Below, piece after piece: positions 43,833 to 52,735 of a stretch of 64,000 nt of DNA (the first letter of the stretch is position 1; each line of letters starts with the position of its first letter). Source of the stretch: Neorhizobium galegae (lineage in GTDB: Bacteria > Pseudomonadota > Alphaproteobacteria > Rhizobiales > Rhizobiaceae); the NCBI RefSeq assembly GCF_017877135.1, contig NZ_JAGIPH010000007.1:124001-188000 (forward strand), written 5' to 3'. Under the pieces are notes generated by a model. The model ran no database searches. It was not told where the DNA came from and saw nothing but the letters and a program-made list of their open reading frames with translations. The position numbers were made by a program, and so were the translations under genes.

Positions 43833-45613
43833 GCAAGCTTCTCTCCGTCTCGGGCCTCAAGGTCGGCTTCGGCCGCGGTGATGCGCTGCGCCCGGTCGTG
43901 CATGGGGTGGATTTCGACCTGGCGGCCGGCGAAACGCTCGCCATCGTCGGGGAAAGCGGCTCGGGCAAATCGGTGACGGCGCTGTCGATCAACCGACTGG
44001 TCGATTATGGCGGCGGGCGGATTCTCGACGGGCGAATGGACTTTCTGACCGCCGGCGGCGCGGTGATCAATCTCGCCACGGCCAGCGACCGGCGTATGGA
44101 AAAGATCCGCGGCGGCGAGATCGGCATGATCTTTCAGGAGCCGATGACCTCGCTCAACCCGGTGCTGACCATCGGCGAACAGATCAGCGAAGCCTTCCGG
44201 CTGCAGCGGGGGCTGACCGGGCAGGCAGCGCGGGCCGCAACCCTTGAAGCGCTCGAGCGCGTGCGCATTGCCGATGCCGCGCGCCGCCTCGGCTACTATC
44301 CGCACCAGCTTTCCGGCGGCATGTTGCAGCGGGTGATGATTGCAATGGCGCTGGCCACCAATCCACGCCTGCTGATCGCCGACGAGCCGACCACGGCGCT
44401 CGATGTGAGTGTCCAGGCGCAGATCATGGCGCTTCTGGCCGAATTGCGCCGCGAAACCGGCACGGGCCTGATCTTCATCACCCACGACATGGGTCTGGTC
44501 GCGGGCATCGCCGACCGTGTGATGGTGATGAAGGAGGGACAGGTGGTGGAGCAGGGCCCGCTCGACCGCATTCTCGACCATCCGGACCATCCGTATACGC
44601 AGCATCTCTTGAAGGCCGTGCCGCATTTTTCCGGCGGCCGCCATGTGCGCCGCGACCACCGCCGTGCGTCTGCAGGGGAAACGACACCGACGCTCAAGGT
44701 GGAAGGCATGACGGTGCGCTTTCCCGCCACCGCCGGCCTGCTGCGCCGCTCCATCGGTGCCATCCATGCGGTGGAAAGCGTCGATTTCGACGTGATGCCG
44801 GGCGAGACGCTTGCCATCGTCGGCGAAAGCGGATCGGGCAAATCCACCACGGCACGGGCGCTTCTCGGCCTCGTCAAGCCAAGCCGCGGCACCTTTTCGG
44901 TGCTGGACGAGCGCCCCGCCAACCGGCGCAAGCCCGTGCAAATGGTGTTCCAGAACCCCTATGCCTCGCTCAACCCGCGGCTTGACGTGGAAAGCCTGCT
45001 GGCGGAGCCGGTGCTTGCCTCTGGCGAACGGGTGGATGCGGCGGTGCGCGCCCGCATGGCAGCCCTTCTCGAACGGGTCGGATTGCCTGCCAACAGCATC
45101 CGGCGCTATGCGCACGAATTTTCCGGCGGCCAGCGGCAGCGCCTGTGCATTGCCCGCGCGCTGATGGTCAATCCCGCCGTTCTGGTGCTCGACGAGGCGG
45201 TTTCGGCGCTGGATGTCTCCGTACAGGCAAAAGTGCTCGATCTCCTCATCGACCTGCAGAACGAGATGAAGCTCGCCTATCTTTTCGTGTCGCACGACAT
45301 GGCGGTGGTGGAGCGCATCGCGCACCGGGTGGCCGTGCTTTACGCCGGCCGGATTGTGGAAATCGGCGCCGCTCAGGCCGTTCTGTCCTCGCCGCAGCAT
45401 GCCTATACCCGCCGCCTGATCGCGGCCGTCCCCACCATGGAGCGCCGGCGCGAGATTTTTGAGCTGGACACCGCCACCATTCCGACGCTTCTTCGGCCAC
45501 CGGGCTACGAGCCGCCGCAAGACCATTGGCGGGTCTGCGGTGAGGATCATCAGGTGCGAATCGAAGGCGACCCGTATAAGGACCAGAACCATGTCGCAGA
45601 TGCCCGCCGGTAG
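43829..45613 (+). CDS. Fused peptide-type ABC transporter ATPase (DppD-DppF / YejF-like)
   Basis: Both ATPase halves in one 594-residue chain. Half one: Walker A GESGSGKSV, signature LSGGMLQRVMIAMAL, Walker B LLIADEPTTALDVSVQAQ. Half two from about residue 290: Walker A GESGSGKST, signature FSGGQRQRLCIARAL, Walker B VLVLDEAVSALDVSVQAK, and the oligopeptide C-terminus (VCGEDHQVRIEGDP). YejF, the ATPase of the YejABEF importer that carries muropeptides in Agrobacterium, has the same fused form. The 3' end overlaps the serine hydrolase by 23 bases. Confidence 0.93.
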   Translation: MSKLLSVSGLKVGFGRGDALRPVVHGVDFDLAAGETLAIVGESGSGKSVTALSINRLVDYGGGRILDGRMDFLTAGGAVINLATASDRRMEKIRGGEIGMIFQEPMTSLNPVLTIGEQISEAFRLQRGLTGQAARAATLEALERVRIADAARRLGYYPHQLSGGMLQRVMIAMALATNPRLLIADEPTTALDVSVQAQIMALLAELRRETGTGLIFITHDMGLVAGIADRVMVMKEGQVVEQGPLDRILDHPDHPYTQHLLKAVPHFSGGRHVRRDHRRASAGETTPTLKVEGMTVRFPATAGLLRRSIGAIHAVESVDFDVMPGETLAIVGESGSGKSTTARALLGLVKPSRGTFSVLDERPANRRKPVQMVFQNPYASLNPRLDVESLLAEPVLASGERVDAAVRARMAALLERVGLPANSIRRYAHEFSGGQRQRLCIARALMVNPAVLVLDEAVSALDVSVQAKVLDLLIDLQNEMKLAYLFVSHDMAVVERIAHRVAVLYAGRIVEIGAAQAVLSSPQHAYTRRLIAAVPTMERRREIFELDTATIPTLLRPPGYEPPQDHWRVCGEDHQVRIEGDPYKDQNHVADARR

Positions 45614-46622
45614 GACCGAAGCGCTCGAGCAGCCGTTCGAGGCAGCGTTTGCTCTTCTCGACCAGTCGATCGGGAGCGGACGCATTCCAGGCGGCGTGCT
45701 TGGTATCCATGACCTGCAGCATGGCCGCATGACGCGTACCACAGGTCTTGCCCAGAAGGTCGGCGGCGAGCGGATCATGACCGTGGACACGTGGTTCGAT
45801 CTGGCGTCCATCTCGAAAGTCGCCTTCACCGTGCCCCGCATTCTGGCCCTTGCATCTGAGGGGCGTCTCGATCTCGATGCGCCGGTCACTTCGGTTATTC
45901 CGGATTTTCGCCAATATGCGCCGGACTGCTGGGAGCGTGCCGTCACCTTTCGCCAGTGCCTCGGGCACCAGACGCCGTTTCCCGCTGTTGAGCCCATCTA
46001 TACCTACGGCGACGACCCAGAGCGCCTGCGCGCCTTCGTGCTGCAGCGGGAATGGCGCAAGGGTCCACCGGTCTATTCCGACATCAACTATATCCTGCTG
46101 GGCATCGCGCTGGAGCGGATCGAGGGAAAAACCATCCGTGCCATGGAGGCCGGCCCCGGTTTTGCCTTTTCTGCCCCTCCCGAAAAGGCTGCCGCCACCG
46201 AGCATTGCATGTGGCGCGGACGGGTTCTCTGCGGCGAGGTGCATGACGAAAACTGTGCGGCCCTGCAGGGCTCCGGCCATGCCGGCCTGTTCGGGACGGT
46301 GGATGCGGTCCTGGATTTTGGCATGCGCCTTCTGGAAAAGGATGCGGCGGGCGACCCGGATGTGCGCCTCATGCGCACGCCGCTGTCGGATAAACGCACC
46401 CATGGCTGGGAACGGCCCTATGAGGGCTGGTCGGGCGGGAGCCTTTGCAATGGCTCCGTCATCGGGCATACCGGCTTTACCGGCACCGGCCTCTGGATCG
46501 ATTTCGACCGCGGTCGCGCCTGGACGCTGTTGACGAACCGTGTTCATCCGAGCCGTCATGCCGACAGCGGCATTTTTGCCTTGCGCGCCGACGTGGGCGA
46601 TGCAGTCAACACAGCAGTCTGA
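45591..46622 (+). CDS. Serine hydrolase of the beta-lactamase/PBP family (AmiE/YfeW-like)
   Basis: A 343-residue penicillin-recognising enzyme fold. SxxK is Ser73-Ile-Ser-Lys76 (LASISKVAF), the Tyr motif is YSD at 162-164, and the KTG equivalent is HTG at 293-295. The segment GEVHDENCAALQGSGHAGLFGT is like the B. subtilis AmiE (YbbE) and E. coli YfeW proteins, both encoded beside murQ. The ATG at 45591 is preceded by TAAGGACCAGAACC. No signal peptide is visible, so it should act in the cytoplasm on imported muropeptides, possibly as the N-acetylmuramoyl-L-alanine amidase that frees anhydro-MurNAc for AnmK. The reaction is inferred. Confidence 0.82.
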   Translation: MSQMPAGRTEALEQPFEAAFALLDQSIGSGRIPGGVLGIHDLQHGRMTRTTGLAQKVGGERIMTVDTWFDLASISKVAFTVPRILALASEGRLDLDAPVTSVIPDFRQYAPDCWERAVTFRQCLGHQTPFPAVEPIYTYGDDPERLRAFVLQREWRKGPPVYSDINYILLGIALERIEGKTIRAMEAGPGFAFSAPPEKAAATEHCMWRGRVLCGEVHDENCAALQGSGHAGLFGTVDAVLDFGMRLLEKDAAGDPDVRLMRTPLSDKRTHGWERPYEGWSGGSLCNGSVIGHTGFTGTGLWIDFDRGRAWTLLTNRVHPSRHADSGIFALRADVGDAVNTAV

Positions 46623-46634
46623 GGGAGACGAAAC

Positions 46635-47750
46635 ATGCAGCCGATCTGGGCCGTGGGCTTGATGACGGGAACCGTGCTGGACGGCAATATCGACGTCGCC
46701 CTCCTCAAGACAGACGGCGAGACGATCGAGCAATTCGGGCTCTATACGCTCGCCCCCTACGACCGTGCGGTGCGCGATCTCCTGGAGGAAACGCTGAAGG
46801 AAGCCCGCCGCTGGAATTTCGAGGGGCCGGAGCCCGAAATTTTTGCGACCGCCGAAGAGGCGCTGACCCGGGCGCAGTCGGATGCCGTGCGGGCGCTGGT
46901 GGAAGAGGCCGGCCTTTCGAGGGACGAGATCGGTGTCGTCGGTTTTCACGGCCAGACGGTTCTGCACCGGGCGCCACAGCCCGGCCGCATCGGCGCCACG
47001 CGCCAGCTGGGTGACGGCGCACTGATGGCAAGCCTGCTCGGCGTCAAGGTGGCCTATGATTTCAGAAGCGCCGACGTGGCAACCGGCGGGCAGGGCGCAC
47101 CGCTTGCCGCCGTCTATCATGCCGCCCTGCTGAAGCGGGCGGGGGAGGAGGGGGAGGCCGCCATCCTCAATCTCGGCGGCGTCGCCAATATCACCTGGAG
47201 CGATGGCAAGGGCCGGCTGGTTGCCTTCGATACCGGACCGGCCAATGCGCCGATCAACGATTTCGTCAAATCCCATGGCCTCGGCGAGATGGACCGCGAC
47301 GGCAAACTGGCGCGGCAGGGCCAGGTGGACGAGGCGCGCCTTCAGCGTCTCCTGGAACACCCCTATCTGCGCGCAGCCTATCCGAAATCCCTCGACCGCT
47401 TCGATTTCGGCGCGGCCATGGCCGACGGCCTCAATGCCGCGGATGGCGCAGCAACCCTCACCGCCTTTACGGCAAGCGCTGTCGGCCGGGGGCTCGATCT
47501 CTTGCCGCAGCGTCCCGCCAAAGTGTTCGTCAGCGGTGGCGGCCGGCACAATCCGGTGCTGATGGAAATGCTGGGTGCGCGCGCCCAGGTGGACGTCCTG
47601 CCGGCTGAAACACTCGGCTGGCGCGGCGATGCGGTGGAGGCAGAATGTTTCGCCTTCCTCGCCGTTCGCGTGCTGCGCGGCCTGCCGATCAGCTTCCCAA
47701 GCACGACCGGCGCACCGCACCCCATGACCGGCGGCCGGCTGGCCGGCTAA
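46635..47750 (+). CDS. anmK: Anhydro-N-acetylmuramic acid kinase
   Basis: AnmK opens the 1,6-anhydro ring of anhMurNAc and phosphorylates it to MurNAc-6-phosphate, the MurQ substrate. The 371 residues show the [13 protein letters not shown] motif near the start, [20 protein letters not shown], the catalytic [12 protein letters not shown] region and [12 protein letters not shown]. The ATG follows GGGAGACGAAAC. It is the last gene of the murQ operon, 12 bases after the serine hydrolase. Because AnmK handles turnover products of lytic transglycosylases, its presence indicates that the operon deals with anhydro-muropeptides. Confidence 0.95.
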   Translation: MQPIWAVGLMTGTVLDGNIDVALLKTDGETIEQFGLYTLAPYDRAVRDLLEETLKEARRWNFEGPEPEIFATAEEALTRAQSDAVRALVEEAGLSRDEIGVVGFHGQTVLHRAPQPGRIGATRQLGDGALMASLLGVKVAYDFRSADVATGGQGAPLAAVYHAALLKRAGEEGEAAILNLGGVANITWSDGKGRLVAFDTGPANAPINDFVKSHGLGEMDRDGKLARQGQVDEARLQRLLEHPYLRAAYPKSLDRFDFGAAMADGLNAADGAATLTAFTASAVGRGLDLLPQRPAKVFVSGGGRHNPVLMEMLGARAQVDVLPAETLGWRGDAVEAECFAFLAVRVLRGLPISFPSTTGAPHPMTGGRLAG

Positions 47751-47985
47751 CGTCAGGTTTCGCATGGGACGCGAGCGGTGATGGCGCACAGCCATTCCAG
47801 ACGCTCCCCGACATGGTCATCGGCCACACTCTGGGCCGGTGGCGACGTTGCCGTCAGATCCCGTATCCCGACTTCTCACGCCCCCTGCGTGTTACAGACT
47901 ACTTCACCCATGCATCCTGCATGCAACGATTAGGGGCACGACAGACTGCGCACTTTCTGCAGAAGTGGAAACAATCTTCTTCTAA

Positions 47986-48129
47986 TGTATTGCGGGACTT
48001 GAGGACACCATCGCAAGCCTCCGTTCTAAGGATCCATTTGATCTCTTCTGTGGCATATCGCTTGCATTTGAACGCGGCGAAGTCCACTACCCCATCGAAA
48101 AGGTGTCCTGCTATCAAGCCACCCTTTGA
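47986..48129 (+). other. Possible gene remnant in the gap between anmK and the ABC exporter
   Basis: The 396-base gap 47751-48146 has no recognisable complete gene. In one plus-strand frame, codons from 47986 to the TGA at 48127-48129 read like real protein (LEDTIASLRSKDPFDLFCGI, then SLAFERGEVHYPIEKVSCYQ) but follow an in-frame TAA at 47983 and have no ATG, GTG or TTG near the front. It looks like the 3' end of a lost gene; I do not recognise the family. The rest of the gap shows nothing clear. Confidence 0.35.
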
Positions 48130-48146
48130 GTTCGGGAAGACCATTG

Positions 48147-49919
48147 ATGCTAGAAAAGTTCGTCAACAGAGCCCAGCGGAAAATATTGACGCGGCTTCTT
48201 GCGGAAAATTTTGCGAGCCAGGGCCCGTGGTACGGCATAGCGATTGTGGCAATGATCGTCGTAGCCTGCATGACCTCGGCCAGCGCCTGGGTCATGCGCG
48301 ACATCGTCAATGCCTCTGTCGTCTCGAAAGACATTGACCGGGTTTTCTTCGTCTCCGGCCTTGTCGCGCTCATCTTTACCGTGAAGGGCGTTGCAACCTA
48401 CATCCAGTCCATTTTTCTCAGCAAAGCCGGCAATAATATCATTGCCAGAACGCAAACGCGGCTGTTCAACCACGTTCTCAAGCAAGGCATCGATTTTTAC
48501 GCGAAATACACGTCCTCGGACCTCCTGATGCGCATCACGAGCAATGCGCAGGCGGCAAGAGCGGTAATCGATCTTGTCGTGACCTCGTTTGTCCGAGACG
48601 CGCTTTCGCTGATTGGTCTCGTGGCCGTCATGGTCGTGCAGCAACCGCTACTGTCTCTCATTGCCGCTGTCATCGGGCCATGTTCGATCCTGGGTGTGCG
48701 GGTCCTCACCAAGAAGGTCCGCAAGATCATGGAGCAAGAACTGGCCTCGCTCGGCATGATCATCCAAAACGTCCAGGAGACCGCGACCGGCATAAAGGTG
48801 GTCAAATCCTTCGGCCTTGAAGCCTATATGCGCGAGCGGATGGAAAAATACGTCCGGGATGTGGAAACGCGCGCCAATAGCATTGCCAAACTGGAAGCCG
48901 CCTCAAGCCCTGTCATGGAAACCCTCTCGGGTTTTGCGATTGCAGGCGTGGTTGCGATCAGCGGCATCTGGGTGCTGCAGGAAGGAAATACGCCCGGGGA
49001 ACTGATGTCCTTCATCACGGCTCTGCTGCTTGCCTACGAGCCCGCCAAACGGCTTGCGCGGATGCGCATCAGCCTGGAGTCCGGCATAATCGGGGTGCGC
49101 ATGATGTATGAACTGGCTGATCACCCGATTGATCTGAAAGAACGCGATGACGCGATCGACCTGCCGCCCGGCCAGGGCGAGGTAAGGCTGCAGAAGGTCG
49201 GTTTTTCCTACAGCCCTGGATATCCGTTGTTTGATCAACTGGATCTGGCGTTTCCAGCCGGCAGGACCACGGCACTGGTCGGGGCGTCCGGCGGCGGCAA
49301 ATCATCGATCATCAATCTCATCATGCGCCTCTATGATCCGGAGCAAGGTTCCGTCTCGATAGACGGGGTGGACCTCCGGCAGGTTACCTTTAGATCCTTG
49401 CGAGCACGGATGGCTTACGTAGGCCAGGATACATTCCTGTTCAGCGGAACGATCAGACATAACATCGCCCTCGGCCGCGAGGGTGCCACCGAAGACGAGA
49501 TCATCGATGCAGCCAAGGCCGCCAATGCCCATGACTTCATCATGCGGCTTCCAAACGGCTATGACAGCCAGGTCGGCGAGAACGGCGGCAATCTTTCGGG
49601 CGGCCAAAAGCAACGCATTACCATCGCCCGGGCCATGTTGCGCAAGGCAGATATCCTGATCCTGGACGAAGCAACCAGTGCGCTTGACTCCGAATCCGAG
49701 GTTCTGATCCAAGAGGCCCTGTTTCGCCTGACACGCGGCAAGACGACGATCATGATCGCGCACAGGCTTTCCAGCATCGCCGTAGCAGACAACATCGTTG
49801 TGATGGATGCGGGCCGTGTTCTGGAGCAAGGAACGCCAAACGAATTGCTTTCCCACGACGGCGCATTTCGCCGCCTCTACGAATTACAGATCCTGCCGCC
49901 GGCAGAAGCGGTAGCGTAA
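48147..49919 (+). CDS. ABC transporter, fused permease and ATP-binding protein (MsbA-like exporter)
   Basis: Half-transporter of 590 residues that would dimerise to export a lipid, polysaccharide precursor or similar. About six transmembrane segments lie in residues 1-320 (WYGIAIVAMIVVACMTSASAW first). The ATPase domain has Walker A GASGGGKSS, Q-loop YVGQDTFLFSGTIRHNIALG, signature LSGGQKQRITIARAML, Walker B ILILDEATSALDSES and the IAHRLSS switch. The ATG at 48147 was chosen over a TTG seven codons earlier. It neighbours polysaccharide genes, which suggests export of a glycan or glycolipid. Confidence 0.9.
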   Translation: MLEKFVNRAQRKILTRLLAENFASQGPWYGIAIVAMIVVACMTSASAWVMRDIVNASVVSKDIDRVFFVSGLVALIFTVKGVATYIQSIFLSKAGNNIIARTQTRLFNHVLKQGIDFYAKYTSSDLLMRITSNAQAARAVIDLVVTSFVRDALSLIGLVAVMVVQQPLLSLIAAVIGPCSILGVRVLTKKVRKIMEQELASLGMIIQNVQETATGIKVVKSFGLEAYMRERMEKYVRDVETRANSIAKLEAASSPVMETLSGFAIAGVVAISGIWVLQEGNTPGELMSFITALLLAYEPAKRLARMRISLESGIIGVRMMYELADHPIDLKERDDAIDLPPGQGEVRLQKVGFSYSPGYPLFDQLDLAFPAGRTTALVGASGGGKSSIINLIMRLYDPEQGSVSIDGVDLRQVTFRSLRARMAYVGQDTFLFSGTIRHNIALGREGATEDEIIDAAKAANAHDFIMRLPNGYDSQVGENGGNLSGGQKQRITIARAMLRKADILILDEATSALDSESEVLIQEALFRLTRGKTTIMIAHRLSSIAVADNIVVMDAGRVLEQGTPNELLSHDGAFRRLYELQILPPAEAVA

Positions 49920-50076
49920 TGTCTGCCACGGCAAAAGATGCGCTAACAATACGTATCAGCGCCATGCAATTTATCTATACTGCAACTTTTTAATGCTTAT
50001 AATAAACTCGACATCGTTGATGCCTTATATTATAAAATAATTCTGTATTCATAGAAATTTATCGAACTTTTTCGAT
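49920..50076. other. AT-rich intergenic region
   Basis: A stretch of 157 bases markedly richer in A and T than the rest of the window (for example TTATATTATAAAATAATTC at 50025-50043). No gene is seen. It probably holds the promoter of the rhamnan synthesis F gene, and the composition break fits an acquired polysaccharide segment. Confidence 0.5.
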
Positions 50077-51180
50077 ATGCGCATGCCGCTTTGGAAGATT
50101 AAAAGAGAAATATATAGGATCTGGATGCAGATTAGCCAGATCCCCTGGCTACTGGGATCGCGACTGGTGAGATCCTTGTTCGACAGAGCCTCGAGCAGTT
50201 ACATCAAGATCGACCAAGGCACCTGCGCGCTTTATCAGAATGTTGCAATTCTTCTCATTTACCAGCCGCAGGGCGTCCAGGCCTCCACGTTTCATACGTT
50301 GCGTCACCTGATCCGAAACGGCTTCACGCCGATCGTCGTTTCCAATACCCCGTTAAGCCGCGAGGATCACGCGGCGCTCAGACAAAACGCCTATTGCGTA
50401 ATACAGCGCCCCAATTACGGGTATGATTTTGGCGGCTACAGACAGGGGGTCCTGTTCCTCGCCGAAAAGGGCATTGAACCTGAAAATCTGCTGATCCTGA
50501 ACGACAGCATCTGGTTTCCTCTCTCGCAAGAGTGCCAGTTTCTGAAAGAAGTGGAAGAGCAGGATTACGACCTCTACGGCCTGGTGACGAACAACCGTGC
50601 CACCGACGAGAAACGACATCACGTTCAGTCCTATATGTTCAGTTTCAAGAAGCGATTGATCAAATCCGCCTGTTTTCATGAATTCTGGACCAATCTGTTC
50701 CTGTCGAACAACAAGCATGCGGTCATCCAGCAATGCGAGATCAAAATGACCTATCATTTCAGATCACGCGGGTTTTCGGTGGGGTCAAAATTCAGGACGG
50801 AGGACGTGTATCACGCAATGCTGCGCCTTCCGGTAGACGACATCAAGACGATCCTCCGCTATCAAAAAACCGTCGATCCTAAGCGGGCAGGGGTGATAAG
50901 CCGCTTTGAAATGTTCGAGGACTTGAATGATTTCAGGCCCTTGCTGGAGGGGCGACTGCTCGGGAAATATTTCCTGATTGCCCATCCGCTGGTTTTGATC
51001 AAGTCACTGCGGTGCCCTGTCATGAAGAAAGACAAGCAGTCTATCTATCAATTGCAGCGCAAGGCTGTTTTTGACGAAAGGCTGGATCTTGAACTGGCAG
51101 AGGTGATCCGTCACGAAATGCTGATGCGCGATCACAAAGAGGTACGTTTCCAACCGACGATATCCCATCACAGAGCATAG
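50077..51180 (+). CDS. Rhamnan synthesis F (RgpF) family protein
   Basis: Polysaccharide-synthesis protein of 367 residues in the RgpF family, involved in rhamnose-rich cell-surface polymers. Landmarks: VAILLIYQPQGVQASTFHTL, IRNGFTPIVVSNTPL, the family signature PNYGYDFGGYRQGV, LLILNDSIWFPL, and VTNNRATDEKRHHVQSYMFSF with the acceptor-site style. The base composition is less GC-rich than flanking operons. The gene stands alone between an exporter and the decayed glycosyltransferase region; glycosyltransferase activity is presumed from the family. Confidence 0.85.
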   Translation: MRMPLWKIKREIYRIWMQISQIPWLLGSRLVRSLFDRASSSYIKIDQGTCALYQNVAILLIYQPQGVQASTFHTLRHLIRNGFTPIVVSNTPLSREDHAALRQNAYCVIQRPNYGYDFGGYRQGVLFLAEKGIEPENLLILNDSIWFPLSQECQFLKEVEEQDYDLYGLVTNNRATDEKRHHVQSYMFSFKKRLIKSACFHEFWTNLFLSNNKHAVIQQCEIKMTYHFRSRGFSVGSKFRTEDVYHAMLRLPVDDIKTILRYQKTVDPKRAGVISRFEMFEDLNDFRPLLEGRLLGKYFLIAHPLVLIKSLRCPVMKKDKQSIYQLQRKAVFDERLDLELAEVIRHEMLMRDHKEVRFQPTISHHRA

Positions 51181-51359
51181 CCTCGCCGCTCGGGAACGAA
51201 ACGGACCCGATGTCCTGCGCCCGGCGAAAGCTCCGGCGGCGCAGAAGAGAGAATTCCATAATGCGGATTATGCCTGACATCGTCCGGGCTGGGGCAGATT
51301 CCATTTTCAAATGCAGCGAGGACAGTGCTGGCCATATGCATGACCCGATTTCCCGCAGC

Positions 51360-52106
51360 CTAACGCGGCCCCAGCGCTGTAGCGTTTCCGTAATGGTTTT
51401 CGACAACTCTCTTTGACCAGGCCATGGTGGGCTTTTCCACCCAATGATAGATGCCTGCCGCCAGGGCAAGTGTGCCGACTGCCAGCGCCGGCAGTTCAAT
51501 CCAGGCGTTGGCGTGCCCGTAGCGGGCAGTTGCGGAGATCAGTGGCTGGTGAGCGAGGTAGATGGCAAAGGAGATATTGCCCAGCCACACCATGATCGGG
51601 CGCGAGAGCAGATACGAGAGGGCGCCATTTTGCTGGCTGAAGATTGCAATTGCTACGCAGAACGCCGGTGCGAAGTAGTTGGCTCTCAACCACTCTGAGA
51701 CGACAGGATACAGCGGAGCGCATAAGTGTGCTCCATCCATGCCGGTGTCATCCACACTCCCCCGACAATGGCCAGGGTCGCAAAGACCTCAAGGCCCGTC
51801 GTCGTCTGGACAGGCCGCCATTTTGCGAACCGGAGCATCACTTCGCAGGCGAAGGCGCCGAGCGCAAATTCGCCGAAGCGCGCGATCGGATTGATATATC
51901 CGAGGCCCACGGCGTTGCCGGGAATGGTTGGATCGAAGAGCCAATAGATTGCGACGACGAGATAGGCGGCAATGGCGGCATACACGGCCGCCAGTGTCGC
52001 CAGCGGCCGCAAGAAAAGACCCACGGTCAGCAGCGGGAATGCGACGTAGTAGGATAACTCCGCGCTGATCGACCAGGACGTGGCATTCCAGCCGAAAGGT
52101 TTCCGC
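51360..52106 (-). pseudogene. Acyltransferase 3 (OafA-like) remnant: 5' half missing and frameshifted
   Basis: The 3' half of an integral-membrane O-acyltransferase. It begins abruptly with FGWNATSWSISAELSYYVAF at about 52106, the middle of the usual protein, and continues to LAIVGGVWMTPAWMEHTY near 51725. The reading then continues in another frame from about 51720 (LYPVVSEWLRANYFAPAF, NISFAIYLAHQPLIS, HWVEKPTMAWS) to the stop at 51360. A single lost base near 51715-51735 explains the shift. The N-terminal membrane helices and catalytic His region are absent. It abuts the truncated glycosyltransferase at a deletion junction. Confidence 0.8.
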
Positions 52107-52724
52107 AACCGGCTTATGGGCCACACCTTCCGAGATGGTCCAGGCATTCCAATGCCAATCCTCGTGGCCAAACGCCAGTTCCAGATCGTTGCGCCGGAAC
52201 GGAAAGCGGCGATAGAGGTCCGTTCGCGCGAAGCTGAGCGCATCCCAATAGTTCATCCAGTCCAGATAGGCCTTATCGCAAAGGGGACTTTCGGAATCGA
52301 CGTGCCAGAACAGGTGCCGGTCGTTGCCGAAACGCAGGAGGCAGGCAGGGTGATGCACGGCATCCGGCCGCGCCTTGGCCTGATCGTAAGCGGCAGCAAG
52401 CCAGTTTTCCGACCAGAGGTCGTCACCATCGAGCAGGGCGACAAAGTCGCCGGTCGCCATCTCGATGCCTCTGTTGCGTGCCTGCCCCGGATCTCCCTCA
52501 CTGGTCGTCAGATAGTGGGCATTCCCGCCGAAAACCTCGGCAACGACTGCTCCCGTCAGACTGTCGGCACGGTCCAGCACGACAATTGTCTGACACCGAA
52601 GCCCAGCCGCTTCAGCGACCGCGATCGCCTGTTGTGCACTTTTCCCAGAAGGACCCGCCAGCAACCCCTCCTGGTGCGCAGTCATGACGACAGAGATATC
52701 AATCTGATCGGACGAGCGTTTCAA
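51789..52724 (-). pseudogene. Glycosyltransferase family 2, truncated at a deletion junction
   Basis: GT2 transferase start: TTG at 52724 with AAAGGA upstream (MKRSSDQIDISVVMTAHQEG). The nucleotide-binding region (TIVVLDRADS), a run EGDPGQARNRGIEMATGDF and the metal motif LLDGDD are intact, and sequence stays family-like to HKPVAETF at about 52100. Beyond that, to the stop at 51789, the frame is out-of-phase acyltransferase sequence, so the true C-terminus is lost. The 16-base stretch 52091-52106 marks the junction. Activity is doubtful, though the catalytic core may still fold. It follows the GT4 gene by 11 bases. Confidence 0.75.
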
Positions 52725-52735
52725 GGGCAATTCCT

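Noticed and set aside
43532-45997. An 821-codon minus-strand open frame
   Set aside because: It is the antisense of the DppC, fused ATPase and serine hydrolase genes; its low-complexity Arg/Gly/Ala-rich translation is a GC-bias artefact.
45246-47795. An 849-codon minus-strand open frame
   Set aside because: Antisense of the fused ATPase, serine hydrolase and anmK genes, all of which have recognised motifs on the plus strand.
47899-48144. An 81-codon minus-strand open frame in the gap after anmK
   Set aside because: No recognised domain or ribosome site; the opposite strand looks more protein-like in this stretch.
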